From DATBFU01 sp046735265 (lineage in GTDB: Bacteria > Acidobacteriota > Thermoanaerobaculia > UBA5066 > Gp7-AA6): a stretch of DNA of 8,689 nt. Shown piece after piece: positions 1 to 6,276 of this stretch (position 1 is its first letter; every line of letters begins with the position of its first letter). Below the pieces are notes generated by a model, which ran no database searches, was not told the DNA's origin, and was given only the letters and a program-made list of their open reading frames with translations. Position numbers and translations under genes: made by a program. The stretch covers positions 1 to 8,689 of the forward strand of contig JBKPSZ010000310.1 of assembly GCA_046735265.1 (NCBI GenBank), given 5' to 3'.

Positions 1-411
1 CTGCTGCATGACGGCGGTCCAGGTGAAGAGCTTCGACGTCGAGCCCGGCCGGAAGAGGGTATCGTCCACGGAGACCGGCTTGCGGCTCTCGACGTCCGAG
101 AAGCCGTATCCCTTGCCGAAGAGCACCCGGCCGTCTTTGACGACGACGACGACCGCGCCGGCGATGTCCTCGCGGGCGAGCTGAGCGGGCACGAGCCCCT
201 CGAGGAACGCCTCGACGTCGGCGGCCGTCATCGCGGCGCCGGCGGAAGGCGAGGTCGCCGCGGCCGGCGCGGGTTTCGCCTGCGCCGAAGCCGCCACGTC
301 GGAGGCGAAGGCCGTTCCACCTCCGCCTCCGACGCACCAAAGAACGAGACCCGCCGCGGCGGAGAGACCGCCGGCGAGGGCGGCGCGCACGCGAATCGAA
401 TACCGGATCAT
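1..411 (-). CDS. Class C beta-lactamase-fold serine hydrolase, N-terminal part (truncated by window edge)
   Basis: The first 137 residues of a secreted serine hydrolase are visible; the gene continues beyond base 1. The start is the ATG at 411-409, preceded by a strong Shine-Dalgarno (GGAGGAGGG, about 5 bases away). A basic N-terminus and a hydrophobic stretch (residues about 9-36, ending near TAFAS) look like a signal peptide, followed by an Ala/Pro-rich linker (about 37-60). The catalytic domain begins near residue 62. It shows the family pattern of a small strand (AGAVVVVVKDG, 84-94), GKGYGFSDVE, and then F-R-P-G-S-T-S-K, where S124-x-x-K127 is the nucleophile/general-base motif of class C beta-lactamases, DD-peptidases and esterases. 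The substrate cannot be told from this part: lactamase, D-aminopeptidase, DD-carboxypeptidase or esterase are all possible. The gene lies 91 bases downstream of the TonB-dependent receptor on the same strand and may be co-transcribed with it. Confidence 0.88.
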   Translation of the reverse strand, partial: MIRYSIRVRAALAGGLSAAAGLVLWCVGGGGGTAFASDVAASAQAKPAPAAATSPSAGAAMTAADVEAFLEGLVPAQLAREDIAGAVVVVVKDGRVLFGKGYGFSDVESRKPVSVDDTLFRPGSTSKLFTWTAVMQQ

Positions 412-436
412 CGAAACCCTCCTCCCACTGGCGCGA

Positions 437-485
437 TCCGGCCGATCGTCCCGGCGGGCAAGCAAAGTGCCGGGACGATACCGGA
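437..485 (-). terminator. Strong intergenic hairpin between receptor and serine hydrolase genes
   Basis: A perfect 11-bp inverted repeat (ATCGTCCCGGC at 445-455, GCCGGGACGAT at 469-479) encloses a 13-base loop. The stem extends with a second pairing of 437-441 (TCCGG) and 481-485 (CCGGA) across a small asymmetric internal loop. It begins 17 bases after the receptor stop and ends 25 bases before the serine hydrolase ATG. There is no U-tract on either strand, so it is not a classical intrinsic terminator. It could instead be a factor-dependent terminator, an mRNA 3'-end stabiliser that uncouples expression of the two genes, or a leader structure for the hydrolase. The structure is certain from the sequence; the role is not. 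Confidence 0.5.
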
Positions 486-502
486 CCCGACGCCTGTCCT
501 TC

Positions 503-3211
503 TCAGAAATCGATCCTCAGCCCGACCTGAACGGTGCGCGGCCCGAGGCCGAGGATGTCGGCGCTTCGGGTGGCCTGTCCGAATTCGGGCGCCGCCACGA
601 CGCCGACGTAGCCCGCGGGATTGGTGCGGTTGAAGAGGTTGAACACCTCGACGAGGGCTTGGACCTGGACGCCACTGCCCCCGATGGGGAACACCTTTCC
701 GAGCTGCGCGTTGACCCCCCAGTTCGAAGCGCCGCGACCCGCGTTGTGTTTCACGCCCGGCGGCCGCTCCGTCAGATTGCCGTCTCCGTTGTCGTCCGTC
801 CCCGTCGTGATGTCGTACGGGGCCCCCGAGAGGAAGGTGGTGCTGGCGCCGAGAAGGATTCCCCACGGCCCCGTCCAGTTGACGGCTGCATTCAGAGTGT
901 GTCGGATGTCGTTCAAGCTCGGGCCCCAGTCCGCGCTCCGGTTGTAGTTGTCGCTCGGGAACGCCTGGCTGCCATCGGTGTCGGACCGGTTGCTCGACAG
1001 GTTGTACGCGAGTTGGGCCGCGAGACAATCGGAGAACCGCTTCTGGAACCCGATCTGGAGGGCCGCGTATTCGGACTTGCCCTCGGTCTGGGGCTCCAAC
1101 GCCTGGCCCACCGTCGGGTCCGGCCGGTCACACGCGCCCGTGGCCGGGTTGGGCACACAGCCGACGTGCGCCGCGTTGGCGTCCCGGATGCTCAAGAGGT
1201 GATAGCCGCGGGCATAGACGAGGTCGAGGCTGACGGCCATGTTTGTGCCGACCTCGCGCTGGATGCCGAGGCTGCCGACGTTCTTGTAGGGCGTGGTGGC
1301 GTTGGGATCCACGATCGAAATGTTGGGAGGCGGAGGTGGAAGATCCAACGATCCCCCGGGGGGCGGAACGAGCGGATCGGGATATCCCGGAAAAAGGATG
1401 GTCGTGGAGGTGAAGCGGCCGGGCGCGAAGAGTTCGGCGAGCAGCGGCACGTTCAGGAAGACCTGGTCGTAGTAAATGCCGAAGCCTCCGCGCACGGACG
1501 TCTTGCCGTCCTTCGTCGCATCCCAGGCGAAATGAACGCGCGGCCCGAAATTCTGCCAGTCGTGTTTCACGTAGACCTGGTCTTCGTAGTCCCACCGCAG
1601 GCCGACGTTCAACGTCAGGTAGGGCGAGACTCTCCATTCGTCCTGCACGAAGAGAGCGAAGATGTTGCTCGAAATCTTGATGTTGGGATTTCCACCGCCG
1701 CCCACGAAGAGGAGGGGGTAGGTCGCCGCATCGGCCGCATTGAAGGGGGCGTCGGTGACGAAGATGAACTCGCCGTCGAAGTTCTGTGGAACGAACGCAT
1801 CGACTTTCACGTGGCTGTAGTCCACGCCCGCCTTCAGGAAGTGGTTTCCCGTGCTGAAGCTCAGCGAATCGAGGAACTGATACCGGTCCTCCGTGAAGCT
1901 CTGCGGCAGGTTCGGGAGCTTGCCCGAGATGAGGCTGGGCCGGATGATGAAGGGGCAGCCGGGGCAGTTGACCTGGGTGATGTCGTTGTCCTGTGTCGAG
2001 TATTGGAAGCGCGCTTCGTTCAACGTCGCGCTCGAGATGACCCAGGAGTGGGAGAGCGCGTAGTCCATGTTGTCGGTCTTGAGCGTGGCCCCCGTCTCGC
2101 CGACGAGCGGGCGCCCCGCCGCGACCTGGCCCACATTGATGTTCGTCTCTTTCGGATCGTCCAGCCGGAAGCGGAACGTGAGTATCTGGCTGTTGGCCGG
2201 GTGGTAGTCGAGCTTGAAAACGGCGCGCGGCTCCCGAAGATCGTTCGGAAACGTGGTCTGGCTTCCGAGGCCCAGGGCCTCGAGCGTCGCCGGATCGATG
2301 CCCACGACGGCCGTTCCGTTGCGCCACGTCTGCTCGTAGGAGGCAAAGAAGAAGGCCTTGTCTTTCGCGATGGGACCCGACAGGAAGGCGCTGGCGATCC
2401 ACTGATCGAAGGGAGTCTTGGCGCCCGCCGCGAACGGGTCGCTCGCGGTCAGACCGTCGGCCCGATAGTACGCCGACACCCGCCCGTGAAAGTCGTTTCC
2501 GCCCGAGCGGGTGATGACGTTGATGATCGCGCCGGAGGCCTGGCCATACTGAGCCGAGTACGAGCTCGAGAGGACCTCGTATTCCGCGATCGCATCCGGG
2601 GAGTAGTCGCCGCGGTTGTCCCCGAGCGCGTCCTGGTCGTTGCTCAAGCCGTCGGTGAGAAACGTGTTGCTGGCTCCGGAGCTGCCGGCGCCCGAAATGG
2701 TGCTCCCATCCGTCACGCTCGGGCTGATCCCGGGGGCCAGGAATGCGAGGCTCTCGAAGTCGCGCTCGGGCAGGGGAAGCTGATCGATCTGCTGCCTCGA
2801 AACCGAAGCTCCGATGGAGCTCTTGGTCGTTTCGACGACCGGAGCTTCTCCCACGACGGTCACCGTTTCCGCCACGGCGGAGACCTTGAGCGAAAAGTCG
2901 AGGGTCGCCCGCTGGCCGATCGAGATCTTCACGCCGGAGCGAACCTCCGTCGCAAATCCCTTCATTTCGACCGTGAATTCGTAGTTTCCCGCGGGGAGCT
3001 CCGCGAGTCTGTAGGCGCCCGAGGCATCCGTGACCACCGTGCGCGTCACGCCGGTCGCCAGGTTCCTGCCCACGACCGTCGAACCGGACAGTGGCTGTCC
3101 CGCCTCCGCCAGCACTCGACCCGTCACGCTCCCGCCGATGGTCTGCGCGAGGCCGGCCACCGGCAGCAGGAACAGGGCGGCCAAGGCCAACGCCTTCGTC
3201 GATCGCCTCAT
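503..3211 (-). CDS. Oar-like TonB-dependent outer membrane receptor with N-terminal carboxypeptidase-regulatory-like domain
   Basis: This is a 902-residue outer-membrane protein. I chose the ATG at 3211 (MRRSTK...) because it has an AGGGAGGA Shine-Dalgarno 5-6 bases upstream and starts a clear signal peptide (residues 1-22, cleavage about GLA/QT). The frame stays open to an ATG at 3298, but that start has no ribosome site and would bury the signal peptide. Domain order: carboxypeptidase regulatory-like beta-sandwich (about 24-110, with TDASGAYRLAELPAGNYEFTV-type core); TonB-box-like segment (about 115-130); plug (about 130-240, with YSAQYGQASGAIINVITRSG); beta-barrel to the C-terminal aromatic F902, as expected for BAM-inserted barrels. 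Predicted extracellular loops include a proline-rich stretch (about 608-632) and Cys pairs at C416/C419 and C685/C694. The family imports large or scarce substrates with TonB energy; the ligand cannot be read from sequence. A palindrome shared with the racemase operon lies upstream, suggesting common control. Confidence 0.95.
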   Translation of the reverse strand: MRRSTKALALAALFLLPVAGLAQTIGGSVTGRVLAEAGQPLSGSTVVGRNLATGVTRTVVTDASGAYRLAELPAGNYEFTVEMKGFATEVRSGVKISIGQRATLDFSLKVSAVAETVTVVGEAPVVETTKSSIGASVSRQQIDQLPLPERDFESLAFLAPGISPSVTDGSTISGAGSSGASNTFLTDGLSNDQDALGDNRGDYSPDAIAEYEVLSSSYSAQYGQASGAIINVITRSGGNDFHGRVSAYYRADGLTASDPFAAGAKTPFDQWIASAFLSGPIAKDKAFFFASYEQTWRNGTAVVGIDPATLEALGLGSQTTFPNDLREPRAVFKLDYHPANSQILTFRFRLDDPKETNINVGQVAAGRPLVGETGATLKTDNMDYALSHSWVISSATLNEARFQYSTQDNDITQVNCPGCPFIIRPSLISGKLPNLPQSFTEDRYQFLDSLSFSTGNHFLKAGVDYSHVKVDAFVPQNFDGEFIFVTDAPFNAADAATYPLLFVGGGGNPNIKISSNIFALFVQDEWRVSPYLTLNVGLRWDYEDQVYVKHDWQNFGPRVHFAWDATKDGKTSVRGGFGIYYDQVFLNVPLLAELFAPGRFTSTTILFPGYPDPLVPPPGGSLDLPPPPPNISIVDPNATTPYKNVGSLGIQREVGTNMAVSLDLVYARGYHLLSIRDANAAHVGCVPNPATGACDRPDPTVGQALEPQTEGKSEYAALQIGFQKRFSDCLAAQLAYNLSSNRSDTDGSQAFPSDNYNRSADWGPSLNDIRHTLNAAVNWTGPWGILLGASTTFLSGAPYDITTGTDDNGDGNLTERPPGVKHNAGRGASNWGVNAQLGKVFPIGGSGVQVQALVEVFNLFNRTNPAGYVGVVAAPEFGQATRSADILGLGPRTVQVGLRIDF

Positions 3212-3274
3212 CGGAGTCCTCCCTTCACGGCGGCCCGCTCGCCCACCATTCCGCCGTTCTCCAAATTTGCGGGG

Positions 3275-3303
3275 AGCTTGCATCATTCGTTGCTGCAAGT
3301 CAA
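3275..3303 (-). promoter_or_regulatory. Candidate sigma-70-like promoter of the TonB-dependent receptor gene
   Basis: Read on the minus strand, TTGACT (3303-3298) is a good -35 hexamer. A 17-base spacer leads to CAAGCT (3280-3275), a poor -10 match keeping only the A and final T. The operator-like palindrome 3280-3293 lies in the spacer, which would fit repression. The leader would be about 55-60 bases. The weak -10 makes this a tentative call. Confidence 0.25.
3280..3293. promoter_or_regulatory. Operator-like palindrome, copy 3 (upstream of TonB-dependent receptor)
   Basis: The plus-strand sequence GCATCATTCGTTGC is an imperfect dyad of the form GCAACA-N2-TGTTGC (4 of 6 arm pairs match). 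Over an 18-base alignment (3276-3293 against 7594-7611) it is identical to copy 2 upstream of the racemase operon at 15 positions. It also sits inside a wider inverted repeat, CTTGCA (3277-3282) and TGCAAG (3294-3299), with an 11-base spacer. I infer that it binds the RpiR-type regulator encoded at 5301-6212; no direct evidence exists. Confidence 0.45.
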
Positions 3304-3322
3304 CACGGCGACAATAGTGATG

Positions 3323-3364
3323 AAAAGCGCCCCGGCGGGGGTCGCCGGCGAAAGCGGTGGGCGC
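3323..3364 (-). terminator. Candidate intrinsic terminator of the racemase-rpiR-M20-GNAT operon
   Basis: About 25 bases after the GNAT stop codon, the minus-strand RNA can form GCGCCC (3364-3359) paired with GGGCGC (3332-3327), with an inner stem CGGCG/CGCCG (3347-3343 with 3337-3333). UUUUC follows immediately (3326-3322). A nested GC-rich stem followed by four U residues is a plausible rho-independent terminator. It would separate the operon from the downstream receptor gene, which has its own upstream region. Confidence 0.5.
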
Positions 3365-3388
3365 TATCGCATCAAGTATTGCAGGCGT

Positions 3389-4183
3389 CTAACGGCGCGC
3401 GGCAGCGGGTTTGGCGGGCCTTTCGAAGACGTAGAAGGCGGCCTCGTTCGAACCGCAGATCGCCGTCGCCTCGTACCCCTTCGCAAAGAGACGCGTCGCG
3501 ACCCGGCGAAGGCGAGAGCGGGCTCTTCGCGCTCCCGCGGGATCCTCGCTGTAGAGAGCGGGCGCCCCCGGCGGGATCTCGACGGCGACTCGCGGGCTCC
3601 CGGGGATCCGCCCGGGAGTGGCCCTCGGGAGGTTCTCCGCGTCGGAGCGATCGGCCGCGGTCCCCCGCGCCGCCTGCGCCACCTCCCGCGCGTCGAGCGT
3701 CCATCGCACTTCGAACCGATCCGTCGGAAGGGCCCCGTAGAGGCCCCCGAGAGATCCGTAGAGGTCGGGAAGGAAACCGACGGCCCGTGCGCGGAGGCGC
3801 ACGAGGTTCAGCCGCGCGTTGCGGACGAGGAGAGGGTCGTACGTCCACGTCATCGTCCGGATTCCCCGCTCGAGACACCAGTTGCGCTGGAAGAGCTTGA
3901 GGCGCACCGCGACGTCGCGGCCGCGCCACTCCGGCCGGACCGCGAGCAGGTGCGAGTGGTGACAGGGAACTCCGAAGTTGACGCGAGGAAGACCGTGGAC
4001 GAAGCCCACCATCTCCCGCCCGTCGAAAGCGCCCGCGGTCAAACCGCCGACGTGCCCGACGACCTGGAGGTCGAAAGTCGAGGGGAGCTGACGGTCCTCG
4101 AATCCCCAGACCTCGCGGGCGATCTCCTGGACGGCAACCATCTCGTCTGGGCGGTGGAGCTCCCGGACGATCAGGCGGCTCAC
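3389..4183 (-). CDS. GNAT-superfamily N-acyltransferase (COG3375-like), probable D-amino acid N-succinyltransferase
   Basis: A 264-residue cytoplasmic GNAT protein. The N-terminal half carries the fold: ELHRPDEM...EVWG (about 8-27), the strand MVGFVHG (58-64), HSHLLAVRPEWRGRDVA (about 76-92) with the acyl-CoA pyrophosphate-binding R-G-R-D loop at 87-90, then a helix and TWTYDPL / N-A-R-L-N (about 112-126). DRFEVRW (155-161) resembles the conserved segment of the COG3375 predicted acetyltransferases. Residues about 170-225 are an Arg/Pro-rich, less conserved region. The start ATG overlaps the M20 stop (ATGA), so translation is probably coupled. In Geobacillus kaustophilus a GNAT enzyme beside NSAR and an M20 hydrolase succinylates D-amino acids from succinyl-CoA; I assign that role here by context. 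Acetyl rather than succinyl transfer cannot be excluded. Confidence 0.85.
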   Translation of the reverse strand: MSRLIVRELHRPDEMVAVQEIAREVWGFEDRQLPSTFDLQVVGHVGGLTAGAFDGREMVGFVHGLPRVNFGVPCHHSHLLAVRPEWRGRDVAVRLKLFQRNWCLERGIRTMTWTYDPLLVRNARLNLVRLRARAVGFLPDLYGSLGGLYGALPTDRFEVRWTLDAREVAQAARGTAADRSDAENLPRATPGRIPGSPRVAVEIPPGAPALYSEDPAGARRARSRLRRVATRLFAKGYEATAICGSNEAAFYVFERPAKPAAARR

Positions 4184-5304
4184 GCGATCTTCTCGAGAAG
4201 TGAGGCGAGAAGCGCGGCGCGCTTCGGAAGATCGGACATCAGGACGAACTCTTCTCGTGCGTGGGCCCCGCCGCCCACCGGCCCGAGCCCATCGAGCGTC
4301 GGCACGCCCTCCGCGGCGGTGAGGTTTCCGTCGGAGGCCCCACTCACTCTCGCCGCTCCGAGCTCGAATCCGAGCTCGGACGCGATCGACCGCGCGTCTT
4401 CGAAGAGCGCGAGCGACTCCGGAGTCGGCTCGAGAGGCGGCCGGTCGAAGCCTCCTTCGACGCGAATCGAGACGCGCGAATCCGCGGCACGGTAGCCGCG
4501 CACCCCCTTCTCCACCCGGGCCGCTTCCTCGCGCGACCAGACGCGGACGTCCACGGAGATCTCCCCCTCGTCCGGCACGACGTTGGTTCGATCGCCGCTG
4601 CGCGCCCGGGTCGGGACGGCGGTGGTACCGAGTCCGGGATCCGCCAGCGTCTCGAGATACAGGACCGCGCGCGCGAGCTCCGCCAGGGCCGAGGCTCCAC
4701 GCTCCGGCTCCAGGCCCGCGTGCGCCGCCTTCCCGCGGAAGCGGACGTGAAAGAGACCGGTCCCCTTGCGGGCGATCTTCGCGGCGCCGTCGGCGGAGGG
4801 TTCGAGGACGAAGACGCGGCGGTGCCGCCGGGCGAGGTCGAGGGTGAGCGCCCGGGAGGCGAGGCTTCCCACCTCTTCGTCCGGGACGAGAAGGAGAGTC
4901 GCACGACCGGAACGCTCCTCGGCGAGAGCCTCGAAGGCCGCGATCGCGACCGCCACACCGGCCTTCATGTCGAAGACGCCCGGGCCGGTCGCCCGATCTC
5001 CGTCGATGCGGAAAGGGATCTCCCGCAGGGTCCCCGCCGGCCAGACCGTGTCGAGATGGCCGAGGACCATGGAGTCGCCGTCCCCCGAGCCGAGACGGAC
5101 GACGACGGCGTCTCCGGCGGCGCCACAGGCTCGCGTCTCGACGGCGAGACCGGGAGCATCGAGACGGCCGCGCAGCCAGCCGGCGAGCGCCGAGATCCGC
5201 GAAGCATCCCCGGAAGGGCTCTCGAGCTCGACCAGTCCGGCGAGATCGGCGGAGAACTTCTCGGCGCGATCCGAGAAGCGCGAGAGCCAGGCGGCCGGTT
5301 TCAC
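4180..5304 (-). CDS. M20 family metallopeptidase, carboxypeptidase G2-like; probable N-succinyl-L-amino acid desuccinylase
   Basis: A 374-residue zinc aminoacylase/carboxypeptidase with no signal peptide, so it is probably cytoplasmic. All M20 landmarks are present: H83-x-D85 in GHLDTVW (metal ligand and helper Asp), D112 in GPGVFDMKAG (bridging ligand), E143-E144 in PDEEVG (general base and ligand), E168 in LEPS (ligand), H195 in GKAAHAG (dimerisation-domain His), RTNVVPDE (239-246), and H348 in GGGAHAREE (ligand). Length and motif spacing fit the CPG2/ArgE branch. The ATG overlaps the stop of the rpiR-type gene (ATGA), and its own stop overlaps the GNAT start, showing tight operon packing. 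In the Geobacillus pathway the M20 partner hydrolyses N-succinyl-L-amino acid to succinate and L-amino acid, making the conversion irreversible. Other N-acyl amino acid or folyl substrates remain possible. Confidence 0.93.
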   Translation of the reverse strand: MKPAAWLSRFSDRAEKFSADLAGLVELESPSGDASRISALAGWLRGRLDAPGLAVETRACGAAGDAVVVRLGSGDGDSMVLGHLDTVWPAGTLREIPFRIDGDRATGPGVFDMKAGVAVAIAAFEALAEERSGRATLLLVPDEEVGSLASRALTLDLARRHRRVFVLEPSADGAAKIARKGTGLFHVRFRGKAAHAGLEPERGASALAELARAVLYLETLADPGLGTTAVPTRARSGDRTNVVPDEGEISVDVRVWSREEAARVEKGVRGYRAADSRVSIRVEGGFDRPPLEPTPESLALFEDARSIASELGFELGAARVSGASDGNLTAAEGVPTLDGLGPVGGGAHAREEFVLMSDLPKRAALLASLLEKIA

Positions 5305-6212
5305 TCGGCTCTTCCGTGCCGGTCGAGAACCGTGCCCGTCAGGGAAGGCTCCTGGTCGTACCAGCGCGAGCTCGAAAGGTACTCACGCTCGCTCTGGCGG
5401 AGGAGCGCGAGCGAGCGGCGGGGCTTCACTTGCGCGCAGGCGACGAGGATCGCGTTGACGACCGCCATGGGCGCGGCATAGGAGCCCGTGAACGTCGAGG
5501 CCGAGATCGGGGCGAGCAGATAGGACTCGCAGACGCGGGCGATCGGCGTCGTGTCGCTGTCGGTGATGCCGAAGACGGGGACGCCCCGGCGCTTCGCCTG
5601 CATCGCGGCCTCGACCGTGACGCGAAGGCATCGCCCGAAGCTGATCGCGACGAGGAGATCGCGGCTCCCGAGCGCCCGGACGCGGTGCTCGAGGTTGCCG
5701 GCGCTGCCGGTCGGCGGCTCGGCGTCGATCCCGAGAGCGACGAGGCCGTAAGCCAGAAACCAGGAGAGGGAGGCTGCGAGGTCGACTCCCACGACGACGA
5801 CCGAACGCGAGCGATGAATCCGCCGCGCGAGCTCGATCACGTGCGTCGGATCGAGCCCGGACTGAACCGCATGGACGTTGTGGACGTCGCGCTCGAGGCT
5901 GTGGCGGACGTGATCCGCGACGCTGCGTCTCTCGCGCGCGGTCGACTCGACGATGCGATACGGCGTGACCCGCTGAACGAAGTGATCGCGGAGATCCTTG
6001 AGGAAATCGGCGTAGCGGCGGTATCCGAGAGCCTGGATCGTTCGGACGATCGTGGCCGGGTCGACGCGATATCTCCGCGCGAGGGCACGGGAGGAGAGGT
6101 AGAAGGTCTCGTCCGGGTTTTCGAGAGTGGCCTGAATGAGCCGGCGCCGGCGCGGGTTCAGCCGGCGTCCGGCCTCCGCCAAACGCTGCTCGATCGAAGT
6201 TCGTGTCGGCAT
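5301..6212 (-). CDS. RpiR/MurR-family transcriptional regulator with divergent SIS domain
   Basis: A 303-residue regulator. Residues about 1-77 form the RpiR helix-turn-helix domain (FYLSSRALARRYRVDPATIVRTIQALGY region, 37-64, then YADFLKDLRDHF). Residues about 125-260 form a SIS domain (SVVVVGVDLAAS, 137-148; DLLVAISFGRCLRVT, 185-199; VPVFGITDSDTTPIA, 211-225). Typical RpiR SIS domains bind phosphosugars through G-x-G-x-S and S-x-S-G-x-T elements. Here these read G142-V-D-L-A-A-S and S191-F-G-R-C-L, so the ligand is probably not an ordinary phosphosugar. The ATG at 6212 has a GAGGAG ribosome site 5-7 bases upstream. The gene lies between racemase and M20 hydrolase genes and overlaps the latter, so it likely controls its own operon, probably through palindromes upstream of the racemase gene. 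Confidence 0.92.
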   Translation of the reverse strand: MPTRTSIEQRLAEAGRRLNPRRRRLIQATLENPDETFYLSSRALARRYRVDPATIVRTIQALGYRRYADFLKDLRDHFVQRVTPYRIVESTARERRSVADHVRHSLERDVHNVHAVQSGLDPTHVIELARRIHRSRSVVVVGVDLAASLSWFLAYGLVALGIDAEPPTGSAGNLEHRVRALGSRDLLVAISFGRCLRVTVEAAMQAKRRGVPVFGITDSDTTPIARVCESYLLAPISASTFTGSYAAPMAVVNAILVACAQVKPRRSLALLRQSEREYLSSSRWYDQEPSLTGTVLDRHGRAE

Positions 6213-6220
6213 GACGCTCT

Positions 6221-6232
6221 CCTCGCGCGAGG
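6221..6232. promoter_or_regulatory. 12-bp perfect palindrome overlapping the ribosome site of the rpiR-type gene
   Basis: CCTCGCGCGAGG is a perfect 12-bp palindrome. Its minus-strand right arm (GAGG) is part of the GAGGAG ribosome-binding site of the regulator gene. In RNA, a CCUC/GAGG stem with a GCGC loop would occlude that site. In DNA it could be a protein site. The palindrome is plain; any function is conjecture, since GC-rich DNA yields such palindromes by chance. Confidence 0.3.
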
Positions 6233-6276
6233 GGTCGTCCTTTTGCGTCGCGGAAGTCCCCCGGTCGCGAAGAATC

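Noticed and set aside
3212..3298. Upstream ATG at 3298 as the receptor start
   Set aside because: It would add 29 basic residues before the signal peptide, has no ribosome site, and would cover the candidate promoter and operator. The ATG at 3211 has a strong ribosome site.
467..4495. A plus-strand reading frame of 1342 codons running antisense through three genes
   Set aside because: Its translation is low-complexity, rich in Arg/Gly/Ala/Glu with no domain pattern, and it is antisense to the receptor, GNAT and M20 genes, which have clear motifs, signal peptide and ribosome sites. Long antisense frames are common in high-GC DNA.
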